A stretch of DNA of 64,000 nt, taken from the NCBI GenBank assembly GCA_000469685.2, contig LS997562.1, positions 17,831,813 through 17,895,812 of the forward strand. The letters run 5' to 3'. The stretch comes from Haemonchus contortus. Its lineage: Eukaryota; Nematoda; Chromadorea; Rhabditida; Trichostrongylidae. Shown piece by piece: positions 34,002 through 43,359 of this stretch (its first letter is position 1; each line of letters begins with the position of its first letter). The notes beneath the pieces were generated by a model. It worked only from the letters and a program-made list of their open reading frames with translations, had not been told where the DNA came from and did not search any database. Both the position numbers and the translations under genes were made by a program.

Positions 34002-36749
34002 ATGCCAAGATTAAACGATAGTCGAACATTGTTGCTGTTGAATGACGTACCAGCCAACTTCTTTCGACTAGTCAAGGAAGCCCTCTCGCTACGACAGAAG
34101 ATCGTCGTGCTCAAACAGACCACCCACTTCCTACAGCGCTGTCTGCAGCACCGAGCAATTCCGAACTTCATCAAGAAGAAGAAATTGCACGAGGTATGCG
34201 GTCTCCCTGTTGACAGCCGGCAAATACAAGAATTGCAGCTACGCATACTGAGGACTGCATTGCGAAGCAAAAGGAATCAATTATTTTCTTCGTTAAACAA
34301 GTGTATGTCCAAAGACTTGTGTTGTGAACGATATTTGCCAGTCTGCCATTGGAAGAAGATCGTGGGTGAGTCAAAAACTATTTGCGATTCTATCCGCTCA
34401 AACTTCAAACGAAGACTTCAGAATAAGTTTAGTAGGCTCGTAGAACTAGAAGGGTGTCGTGATTCACAATGCCAGGTTTCCACCTCTAACAGTGTAGACC
34501 ACCCTCAAACTGATAGCAGCGGGGAATCCGAGTCTATACCTCCTAGAGTTACAGTCATTGGCGGCATCAATCTTTCCGAAGACGCGTTATCGGTTCTGGA
34601 CCTTGGTCCCAGTTTCGCTCAAGTGCGATCGGTAGGTCGTGAAGTACCGCGGAGAGTCCTGTGTGGTCTTCAGGCTTTACAAGACAACCTGCGTCGCAAC
34701 GCCAAGCTACGGGAAAATCCTCGTGAACGCCTAGCAGGACCAAATTTTCCTGCGATCCCCTTCCCCTCGCTATACTTCCGGCCACAGGACCCCAATCCCA
34801 CCGTGGATGTAAAGTTTCGTCTTTTCGCTACATCTGTTTACGAAATCCTGAGGCGAAACATTCACCGGCGGCCCACTTCCAATCTCACTGCATCGCAAAA
34901 ACGGGGGTTGAACGAACTAATCGATCTCGTAAATTCCAAGACCATAAAAATATCAGTCAGTGACAAGGGGGGCGAGTTCGTGGTTATGCCACGAAGTTTG
35001 GATATTGCCATAACCGAATCTCATCTACAGGATGTGTCCCTTTATCGGCCATCATCAGAGAACGAATATAAAAGGCAATACCGTCGTCTGAACAGGGTTT
35101 GGTCGGACATTGCACGTACTGCAGATTTGCCAAAAACAGTAAGCACACGTCTAAGGTGTGACCTCCCAGTCTGCCCAGTACTCTATGTCTTGATTAAAAC
35201 CCATAAACTTCCACCAAACTCCCAGTCCTCACTCAACCCCTTGGACTTCAAAGTTCGTCCCATAATAAGCAGTGTAGGCGGTCCAACAGACAGAATTTCC
35301 TGGCTGTTAAACCTCGTGTTGACTCAACTGCTAACTTTCATCCCTGCCCATCTGAGCAACACCATGAAGTTCCTTGATCAACTGCGAGAGACCCTATTTA
35401 GAAGGAACCACGTCATAGAATCATTTGACGTGACCTCCCTGTACACTAATGTGTCAAACGGGGACGCCATGCAGGCCACCCACGAACTTTTGAATACACA
35501 TGCGGGGTCAATAAATATGTATGGGCTTACGGTCTCCCAAGTCATGACGTTGGTCAAGGAGTGCCTGGACTGCTCTATATTCAGGTGGTCAGGGCGATAC
35601 TTCAAGCAGGTCAGGGGTTTAGCTATGGGTCAACGGCTAGCACCCGTACTGGCCATTGCCTACATGTCAAAAATTGAAAAACCCGTTTTGGATCGCCGAC
35701 CTGTCCTCTACTGTCGCTACGTAGACGACTGCTTCGTCGCCTGCTCAACCCAGAAAGAAATGGACAAGTGCTTCGAATTGCTGAACAGCCAGGCTGACAA
35801 TATACGGTTTGCACGGGAGAAGCCAAATGACAAGTGGCTACCGTTTCTCAACATGCAGGTTCAGCTTGAGCGAGGGTTCCTGCGGACAAAATGGTACAGG
35901 AAGCCCACCAGCAAGAATATTTTAGTCCATTTCAGGTCGGCGCATCCACGCAAAATCAAGCGGGCTATCACGGCGAATATGATAAGAACTGCGAAAATGG
36001 TCTCATCGGGGGGTCAAGAACAAGTAGAATCCGTGGAACTTGCTAAAAAGGTGGCTCTCTTCAATGGGTATCCCCTGAGAGAATGGCACTATGGCAGACC
36101 ACCCCAAAGAAAACCACACGAGCCAAGATGTGAGAATTCGGAGAAGGTGCCCTTTTGCCTTCCGTTCGTCTCGGACTCCGTCAGTCTAGACGTGAGAATG
36201 ACCTTGCGGAAGTGTGGGCTCGATGACACGGTCCGGGTGGTTGAAGTTCCCCCCAGAAATCTGAAGCAGAGGCTGGTACAAAACCGTCTCTATGATCGTT
36301 TCTGCACGACCCCCCACTGTATCATCTGTTCCAACGGGCGAGGGGGTGACTGCATGACGTCAGGTGTGATCTACGTGATCACATGTAACCTCTGTGGAGA
36401 TGAGTACATTGGCGAGACCGGAAGACCTCTAATATGCAGGGTCAAGGAACACCTGGATGGCTTGAAGAAATCGAGGCCTAAAACGCCCCTGGGGGACCAT
36501 AGGAGGCACCACCACGAGGATATAGAGTTTGGGGTATCTATCAGGGTCTTGATGCGGGAACCCACGACCTCAGCGCGAAAGATTCTCGAAGCTTTTTGGA
36601 TCAACGCTAAAAATCTAAAAATGAATCGGAAAGAGGAATGTCTGGCTGTAACTAACGAGCTTGCCCCGTTCCTCGACCTGTGTGGCTTTCAACTGCCACC
36701 GGCGTCCGAGGTAGGGGTCAGGACACTCGGGCCCACCCACTGTGATTAG
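34002..36749 (+). CDS. Penelope-like reverse transcriptase with GIY-YIG endonuclease, plus copy
   Basis: Intact 915-residue ORF, the inverted twin of the minus copy, with the same RT (YVDD) and GIY-YIG motifs. The two proteins differ at eight positions, all within the first about 410 residues (for example a Trp/Leu and a Tyr/Asp difference). The remaining 507 residues are identical. ATG 34002 follows the truncated terminal repeat. The stop, GATTAG, is followed by the 3' repeat. Confidence 0.96.
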   Translation: MPRLNDSRTLLLLNDVPANFFRLVKEALSLRQKIVVLKQTTHFLQRCLQHRAIPNFIKKKKLHEVCGLPVDSRQIQELQLRILRTALRSKRNQLFSSLNKCMSKDLCCERYLPVCHWKKIVGESKTICDSIRSNFKRRLQNKFSRLVELEGCRDSQCQVSTSNSVDHPQTDSSGESESIPPRVTVIGGINLSEDALSVLDLGPSFAQVRSVGREVPRRVLCGLQALQDNLRRNAKLRENPRERLAGPNFPAIPFPSLYFRPQDPNPTVDVKFRLFATSVYEILRRNIHRRPTSNLTASQKRGLNELIDLVNSKTIKISVSDKGGEFVVMPRSLDIAITESHLQDVSLYRPSSENEYKRQYRRLNRVWSDIARTADLPKTVSTRLRCDLPVCPVLYVLIKTHKLPPNSQSSLNPLDFKVRPIISSVGGPTDRISWLLNLVLTQLLTFIPAHLSNTMKFLDQLRETLFRRNHVIESFDVTSLYTNVSNGDAMQATHELLNTHAGSINMYGLTVSQVMTLVKECLDCSIFRWSGRYFKQVRGLAMGQRLAPVLAIAYMSKIEKPVLDRRPVLYCRYVDDCFVACSTQKEMDKCFELLNSQADNIRFAREKPNDKWLPFLNMQVQLERGFLRTKWYRKPTSKNILVHFRSAHPRKIKRAITANMIRTAKMVSSGGQEQVESVELAKKVALFNGYPLREWHYGRPPQRKPHEPRCENSEKVPFCLPFVSDSVSLDVRMTLRKCGLDDTVRVVEVPPRNLKQRLVQNRLYDRFCTTPHCIICSNGRGGDCMTSGVIYVITCNLCGDEYIGETGRPLICRVKEHLDGLKKSRPKTPLGDHRRHHHEDIEFGVSIRVLMREPTTSARKILEAFWINAKNLKMNRKEECLAVTNELAPFLDLCGFQLPPASEVGVRTLGPTHCD

Positions 36750-37011
36750 TATAAATACGCAATTCGAAAAGGAGGGTCAACGGTCTTCTTGTGACATCTA
36801 AGGTGGGTTACCTATTGTGATTTACAATACTTTCCTAGGTATCTATAGGCCACACCTGAACTAAGCTGAGGTCTGAACGTCGTTTGGTCAGGATGAATCT
36901 CAAATATTTTTTGGCTTCCAGGCTCTGACGAAGGCGATTGGCCGAAACGTTAGCCGAATAAAGTCATTGTATCATCTTGGTTGTGGCTTCAAAAAGACCT
37001 CCCAAGTTACA
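36657..37011 (+). repeat. PLE terminal repeat, 3' side of the plus copy
   Basis: Mirror of 30388-30742. The element sequence continues past it for about 48 bp, repeating the ORF start (ATGCCAAGATT) up to the target duplication at 37057. Confidence 0.9.
36918..36980 (+). ncRNA. Hammerhead ribozyme-like motif, PLE plus copy, 3' repeat
   Basis: Core boxes CTGACGA (36925-36931) and GAAA (36944-36947), GTC (36963-36965), outer helix CCAGG/CTTGG; same fold as the copy at 33900. Confidence 0.4.
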
Positions 37012-37193
37012 TCTATACTATGCCAAGATTAAACGATAGTCGAACATGGTTGCTGTTGAATCTTCTGTATTGGAAAGAGGAAGGCTTCAAGAACACTTAC
37101 AAGCTGCGAATGGTTTCTCATCAGTACCGCAGTAAAGCGATACCCATTGAAGTAAACAACTGATAATGATAAATTTATAACATCTTGGTAACC

Positions 37194-37200
37194 TATAAAA
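37194..37200 (+). promoter_or_regulatory. TATA box of the gene at 37235
   Basis: TATAAAA lies 35 bp before the ATG. This leaves room for only a very short leader. A TGCTTGCAG between them could instead be a trans-splice acceptor. Confidence 0.45.
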
Positions 37201-37234
37201 GAAAGTACAGTGTTGCTTGCAGTCATTCTGCACT

Positions 37235-38187
37235 ATGGAGCCCGCAAAAGTTCAACCAGTCGCACCAGGACCTAAGCTGTCTGATCGAACTCTTCTTGAA
37301 GATATTCAACACTTCTGGAGAACAGCAGATCGGCGAACGCTGCTGGCAGTCGCTGTCGGCATTGCAACCCTGGCTGCTGGCACCGTATTCATGGTCGTGA
37401 ATTATCGAAAAGTGAGTTTCAACAACAATGCAAACCTTCCATGATTTCTACAAGTTTTGGCAGCTCTTCATCGAAGCCAATTCATTGCAGAGACGAAAAG
37501 GAGGCGCTGTGAGAGGGCCTGCACGTATCGGTAATGAAGGCGCCATCCCACGTAAGTTTCGAGTTTATTCAGCTAGCTATGAACCTAAAATTGCACCTTT
37601 TTCGAATTGATAGACTCCTTGCAGATTCAAGGAAGTCGACGACGAAATCTCCCTTCTCTCTCGACTCTCCACTGGTGACTCTGTTTTTCATATGAGCGTT
37701 TATCGCTATCACAGCCTCACAGCCACATAGTTTTTTTGTTTTTTTTCAGACCAGCGAAAGAGGGAGAGACAAGCAAAAGACATCCGGGATGATGTCCGAA
37801 AAGCCGTCGACTTCATCTTCCATGTCAGGAAGAGTCATTCCTCCGAGAAGTTACCCTGGTGAAGCGAGGACGTCACTCCCTCCTTCATCCCCAATTGATC
37901 TTCCTCCTCTTCCTCCATCATTCCCTCCTCCTCCTGGTTCTAATCCTCCTCCTCCTCCTCCAGCCCCTCCTCCAAAACCAGCGCCAATGCAGACCGGTCC
38001 TCCAGTCCCTCCTCCGAGACCAGCACCAGTGCAGATTGAAAAGAGCCAAATTGCACCGCCTCCTAAAGCTATGGACAAGGAAGAACGACCTAAGAAGAGC
38101 ACCAGTAAAACGGCTACACACACAGAAAGCCAGTCAAAAACAGCATCAAAAGGATCCAAGCAGTCCATACCTTCAGCGAAAAAATAA
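37235..38187 (+). CDS. Single-pass membrane protein with proline-rich tail; optional frame-shifting exon
   Basis: Exon 1 (37235-37411) encodes 59 residues: a soluble N-terminus (LLEDIQHFWRTADRR) and one transmembrane helix (TLLAVAVGIATLAAGTVFMVV). It ends in phase 0 at AAA/GTGAGT. The last exon starts after TTTTTTCAG at 37750, also phase 0. It encodes a Pro-rich tail (runs of PPPP, 37870-38030) and a Lys/Ser-rich end with stop at 38187, giving 204 residues. A third exon with good sites (TTGCAG, 37491-37551, then GTAAGT) is 61 nt long. Including it would read the last exon in another open frame to TGA at 37860-37862, giving about 116 residues with a basic C-terminus. I do not recognise the family. 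The topology suggests the tail faces the cytoplasm. Confidence 0.7.
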
Positions 38188-38799
38188 TACGCAGTAGAGT
38201 GACTGCTCATACTGCTCAAATGCTCATCTTTCGCCATTGGAACATTTACGAAACTAACACGACTTTTCCGTTTTACTTTTTGGAAATTATTTCCCTGACG
38301 ATAAAGTTTCCATTGGTGTTGTTTATATTGTCCTTTCTCTTTATCGATGTTGAATGCACAACGAAAACAAGTAGCAATAAGAATAGTAGTAGTTAGTGTC
38401 ACTGTACGGAATTATTGCTTGTTCTAGAATTCCCATCCAGCGAGTTTGCACAGGAAAAAACTTTTCGCGAACTTGCTGGTTGTTCCAAGAGAACTTCGAT
38501 AGGGTTTATATGTAGGTCAAAGAATTCCCTGAACTCACTGCCATTGCGATCCTGAGTAGAATTCTAGTGTAGAGGCATTATGAAATGTGATCGGAGGGAG
38601 AGGAGGTTAATGTTTTAATCTGAACCAATATAAATTTTAGTGAGTATCCTCCCTTTCACTTATCTACATAATCGATCTGATCGCAAACTATGTTTGCTCC
38701 CATCATTTTGAAGCGCTTAAAGAAGTGGTAGGTCCCAACCCTCCCCAGTGGTAGTTGCTGACTTCACATATGTGTGAGGATTAGGAGAGGTTAATGAAG
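38188..38799. other. 3' region of the membrane-protein gene and spacer
   Basis: No further exon is supported. No canonical AATAAA polyadenylation signal is obvious near the stop. Confidence 0.4.
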
Positions 38800-38808
38800 A
38801 ATTTAACT

Positions 38809-40193
38809 GTACAACATGCTGTTTTTACACTGTTTTGCCGTACAGGTTTGTTATGATGGTACCGCTTCATTGGGTCGACGTTTCGAACAACTCGTCGTCT
38901 TCAAGGACCTAAAAGTAGTTCGAAGCTCCTGACCTGTGACTTACCCGACCAAGCGCCCAAACACGCTAGGCCAGTTGCAACAACCCCCAAAAACCTGAAC
39001 ACCAAAAGATTCCAGCGAAGCAACCAACCTTCTGTGGTTTCACCAGCGTTGACGTCCCACTCAATTCCGTGAACAATAAGGGACTAATGAGACACCATCG
39101 ACGATCGTGTTATAAGAACAACGCGGTGATCTTAAAGCCCACAAAAGGGAATGAATGGCAGAAGTTCACCTGTATGGCAATGCATTCATTTCGGTTGTTC
39201 GGCTTTGAACTTCTCTCGCGGATGTGCAACGCTTCCAATATCTTTCTGGCACCGATCTCACTCTCGTAGGCTAGGATTTTGCATTTGATATCAAAATCAT
39301 TGCTGATGTTTTTCTAGTCGATGCCTTCCAAGCGGCGTGAGTAGGCTTTCACGCCTTTTACCCGCTAGATGTTCTTTGACGCGTATGCTCAAGGTCCTTC
39401 CCGTCTCACCAATATATATTTCGTCACAAGCTGAACACTGAAGTTGATACACGGTTCCTCGCTGTGGGCAATCTCCATCTCTTCCAAAAGAACAAATAAC
39501 GCAGTTATCCGTCGTGCACGTACGATCATAAAGCCTACTGCGGATTAGATGACGTTTAATGTTGTCCGCTGGTAGGTTTATCAGGACAACATCATTCGCC
39601 AAATCCGCTCGTGCAATGCATGATCGAATTTCTGCGCTTACTTTGTCTGATATAAATGAAGCAGGAGATGCGCCATGTTCTCACGGTTTCTCAGCCAATA
39701 CGCTTTTGAGCCTGATCTCTTACGTTGTGTCCCGTAGCCATTCAAGCTTGCAATCTCAGCTGCTTGTTTACGTGACTCCTCTCGTTCCACTTCACCTGTG
39801 CACACCCCTGTATCTGTTCTGTACATGTTGCGAACAACTGCACGTTTTACAGCTTCAGGGTGAGCAGACTTTGCGTGGAGTAGAATGTTCTTAGAACTGC
39901 TCTTCCGATACCATTTCACATTGTACCTACCACTTGAGATGTTTATCTGCGTGTTAAGATAAGGAAGTCAGCCTTCGTGCGGAACTTCTCTCGTGAACTT
40001 GATATACTGAGACTGTCGGTTAAGGATATCAAACAACTCATCCATCTCTTGCTGCGTTGATGTAACTACGCAGCAGTCATCGATGTACCGGCAGTACATA
40101 ATATGCATGCGAGCTTTGACTGGTCTTTCTATTCTGCTCATAAAACAGATAGCCAAACCGTGCTAGCCGCTGACCCATAAAAAAATTTAACTT
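38809..40193 (-). pseudogene. 5'-truncated, broken Penelope-like element (second lineage)
   Basis: Minus-strand pieces in several frames rebuild the C-terminal half of a [23 protein letters not shown] (RT catalytic motif), a KWYRKSSSKNILLHAK stretch, and the GIY-YIG region (YQLQCSACDEIYIGETGR). Frameshifts and at least one stop separate them. The 5' end stops inside the MGQRLA motif at 40193. AATTTAACT flanks both ends (38800-38808 and 40194-40202), consistent with a target duplication. It is closer to the PLE at 52.6-55.1 kb than to the inverted pair. Confidence 0.88.
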
Positions 40194-40202
40194 GCCGTAC
40201 CT

Positions 40203-40967
40203 TTTTCCAGTGGAGCAAATCACATGAAATTTTGATATATTTAGCGGAAGCATATTTTACACTGTCCAACACTACTTGACTGCAAAACAGCTGTATCTAC
40301 ATACTAATGGGGAGGAGTTTGTAGACTATGCTGAAAGCAGGTTTGTGACTTCTGCAGTTATTCGGACCTTATGTACGTTTTTCTTCTCTTCTGGGTTCAA
40401 CATTAGTGCTCGTACACTTAAGACATGACAAAAAGGAAAGGACTCCTAGAAGGACCATCATTCGTATTTCCACTTGATTTTTTGTCAAGCCCTTTTGGAT
40501 ATCTGGAACATGATCAGATTGCAGGTTACTAGTGGTAAATATTCACACTACACCAATGCTACACATATTGAAATTTCACTTGATTAGATCTACTAGGAAA
40601 GGAGTAATGACCGAAAAGTACGAGCGAAGAAGCATTTGGCCGATTCTTTTGAGCGCTACTATATCTTTTTTCAAGATTCGACAGTTCTGACGGCAAAGTT
40701 CTGCCCTTCACTTTTATTGCTAGAAAATATTCCTTCTAAAACATCTCGTTTGCGACGTCCCTTTCGAGCGCCCGTCGAGACCAGGTCACCACGGCGCAGC
40801 CCACTGCGATCTCAAGATGGCATTACAGAACCACTGAGTGTCAGTGAAGCGAGTGATTGGCACCAATCCATGTTATCTTCTCTTTAGCTGATTACCGCGT
40901 ATCGTATACAAACGCCAACTGCGACCTCTGTCAAGAATCGCGGGTAGAGCGCGGCGTGCGACGGCTG
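40203..40967. other. Non-coding stretch
   Basis: No supported gene or repeat, apart from the start of the GC-rich repeat near 40968. Confidence 0.4.
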
Positions 40968-41165
40968 CAGCGTTACCTAGTTTTGACGGACGCGCGAAAC
41001 GGGGTCTGGGATCTTCCCCCCGAACGGCGTGTCGTGCTCGCCGCACGCGATCGCGCGTTGTGAAGGGAAAGATTTGAATTCCCAGTGGGAGGAAACGGAG
41101 AGTCGCCGCGTAACCACTGCCACACTCCGAAGGAATTCGGGGAAAAATTCCGTCACCCCGCGAAC
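40968..41165 (-). repeat. GC-rich dispersed repeat, second copy
   Basis: Reverse-complement match to 6905-7075; no coding content. Confidence 0.55.
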
Positions 41166-41249
41166 CCAAGCCCTCCCGATCACTCTCATCATCTGCCGGC
41201 AGTCAGAATAATGAGAATGAAAAGAAAATATGCGTTTTCAGTTGATATG

Positions 41250-42330
41250 GTACCATACATAACCCGCTAAATGGGTCGGTGTGTGTGCCTATGTGTGATG
41301 TAGGTATCGCTCTGTTATTTTAATTTCATAACTACTCTTTCTTCGAACCCCTAGCGTTCAAACTTGATTGGAGTATGGTGTGTTTGTGTGTGTGTATGTG
41401 TGTATGTGTGTGTGTGTGTGGGTGGGTGGGTGTGTGTGGCCGCTTTTATAGTCTACAGGCCGGCCGGAGGGGCATCGAGCGTGCCACGAGGCAGTGCTAG
41501 GGGGAAGGAGGGCGGCAGACGGTCGGTCGAGGGTTTGAAAACAAAGAAGAATAAGATCAAACAAACATGGGCTCATACAAATGGTTTTTGATTTTGTCTA
41601 TCCTTGTTTACAACCCTTCAAGGAGTGACCGACCGTCTGCCGGCGGACTATGGAAGCAGCCTGTGTGTGTGTGTGTCGGTCTATGTGTCGGTGTGTGTGT
41701 CGGTGTGTGTATGTCGGTGTGTGTGTTTGACCGGGAATTCATAACTCCTGTTCCCGTGGACCTAGAAAGTTCAAATTCGGTAGGAGTACGGGGGACATGA
41801 TAGTAATGCTCATGGCAGGTAGCAGGGCCAGGTTCCGCTCACAGGGGGTAGGGCATCCCGGTAAATTTTTGAGCAGCAAATTCATAGTTAATGTTCCAGC
41901 GGACCATAGCGTTGGAATTCGGTAGGAGTACAGGAGCCAGCATAGGAATACTGTTAATCGTACTTATATAATCGGCTAAGTGTGTCTGTTGGTGTGTATG
42001 TGTGTGTATGTGTGTGTTCGTCCTACCGGAAATTCATAACTCTCGTTCCGTTGTAGCTAAAGCATTCATATTTGAAAGAGATATAGGCGGCAGGATGGAA
42101 ACACTGATGGTAGGTGATTGGAAGTGACAACAATCGACAGAAACTGATAAGGAGCCTCAGAAGGCAAAAGCCACAATATCCGCAGTTCTTTTCGTAGTAG
42201 CGGTGAAGCCTTGGCATTTTTGCATGTGATGTAGGATGTGAAGGAACCTTCAGCATTCGGTGGCAGGAAATGATAACATGTTATAAGAGCTGATAAAGTG
42301 CCATAGAAGACGAGAGCCATCAGATCTTTA
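41250..42330 (+). repeat. GT-rich dispersed repeats, two or three tandem copies
   Basis: Repeats of the family at 22.9-25.5 kb: a CCGCTAAATG or CGGCTAAGTG start, GTGTGTC-type runs (41375-41430, 41660-41730, 41985-42025), then CATAACTCCTG or CATAACTCTCG blocks and a GGTGATTGGAAGTGAC tail. Confidence 0.6.
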
Positions 42331-42641
42331 AAAGTTAATAATAGAATCTTAGAGTGATGTGTGCAGGCTACGGATCTCCTTCAATGAGTTCTCTCTCACT
42401 GAAGGATCCCCAGCTTTTTAGTGACGGGGCTACGTAGGCCGTCCCCAGGTGGCGGATAGGGGAATTAATCGCCGACCAAAAAACACCAACGAGAGTAGTC
42501 TAGCGGATCGTTCTGGCCGGAGATCGTTCTTCATCGTATTTGTTTCATTCACAACTTTCATGAAGATCTCTTGACAGGGCGCTGGCAGTACTTGTGATGT
42601 TTATCTGGGGACCCGAGTGCCCTATCAAAAAACGCTCAGGT
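42331..42641. other. Short non-coding stretch
   Basis: Contains CTATCAAAAAACGCTCAGG, resembling the start of the dispersed repeat at 11380. Otherwise nothing recognised. Confidence 0.35.
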
Positions 42642-43172
42642 TCAGGGGTCACCACAAGATTGAATGACATGTTTGACTCTCCTGTTCTTCAAATATTCAG
42701 CGTATTTATTGAATTCCCTGATCCTTGGTCCTTGGTGGAGCTTGGAACTTTTGGTCACCCTCTGCAATTGGTCGTTTTCTCTCAAAAAGTTATCGAAATG
42801 ATCATGATTACAAGGTCTCATGGAATGATTTGTGATACATCTTTCGAATACTGATAACGAAGAAATGAAGTGTAAGATTTGCAACGCTTTTATACGAGTC
42901 GCACGGTCTCTTATATTCGAAGTATATATCTCAACTTTATTGGCAGTGCGGCCAGAAATTAAAGAAAATTGAAGATTCACCTTCTGGACTCCCCACGAAG
43001 CTCTTCGATGTTTAAGTGAAAGTTCCCTATCAACTACCACCTTACTGCGGTGATAGGGTGATACCATAGCAAATGGTGGCCAACGGTACACATGGTCGCG
43101 CAGTACGCTTGCATGCCATATGGGCGGCTTCTTTTTATCCCTGGCAAGGAACAAGGGAGTAATCGAGGCCAA
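42642..43172 (-). CDS. Unrecognised 176-residue ORF
   Basis: An uninterrupted minus-strand frame, basic and His-rich, with segments such as RATRIKALQILHFISSLSVF and NRRVKHVIQSCGDP. No family recognised. It sits between repeats and an RTE relic, so a transposon origin is likely, but nothing in it proves that. Confidence 0.3.
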   Translation of the reverse strand: MASITPLFLARDKKKPPIWHASVLRDHVYRWPPFAMVSPYHRSKVVVDRELSLKHRRASWGVQKVNLQFSLISGRTANKVEIYTSNIRDRATRIKALQILHFISSLSVFERCITNHSMRPCNHDHFDNFLRENDQLQRVTKSSKLHQGPRIREFNKYAEYLKNRRVKHVIQSCGDP

Positions 43173-43359
43173 ACAAGTTGCTCAAACAGCTATTATATAA
43201 TTTCGCCCCAGTCGGTCTGCGCACATCGGTATGCTCCCTTACGGCGTTGGGGGGGGGAGCCCTACTGATGAAGGTTCATCTAATCTCGTGTGGGAATCAG
43301 GACGTCATCGAGACCGGAACCTTGGAAATCTCCACAAATAGCGACACATGTACTGTATT

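Larger units (their letters stand above)
30388..37060. mobile_element. Head-to-head inverted pair of intact Penelope-like elements
   Basis: Two PLE copies with their 5' ends facing each other form an inverted repeat of about 3.25-kb arms (30388-33640 and 33759-37011) around a 118-bp centre. The minus copy has direct 355-bp terminal repeats. The plus copy has a 5' repeat cut short at 33759 and a 3' repeat that runs 48 bp on into a second ORF start before stopping. The whole block is bounded by TGAATCTTCTGTA at 30379-30391 and 37057-37069. A few of those bases could belong to the element, so the duplication is about 8-13 bp. One shared duplication implies that the pair arrived, or formed, as one insertion. 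Both ORFs are open. Confidence 0.9.

Noticed and set aside
34002..36749. Retroviral or LTR-retrotransposon identity for the RT ORFs
   Set aside because: No gag, protease, RNase H or integrase; the GIY-YIG nuclease and the RT motifs are those of Penelope-like elements.
37851..38402. Glycine-rich minus-strand ORF of 183 residues
   Set aside because: It is the antisense shadow of the proline-rich exon.
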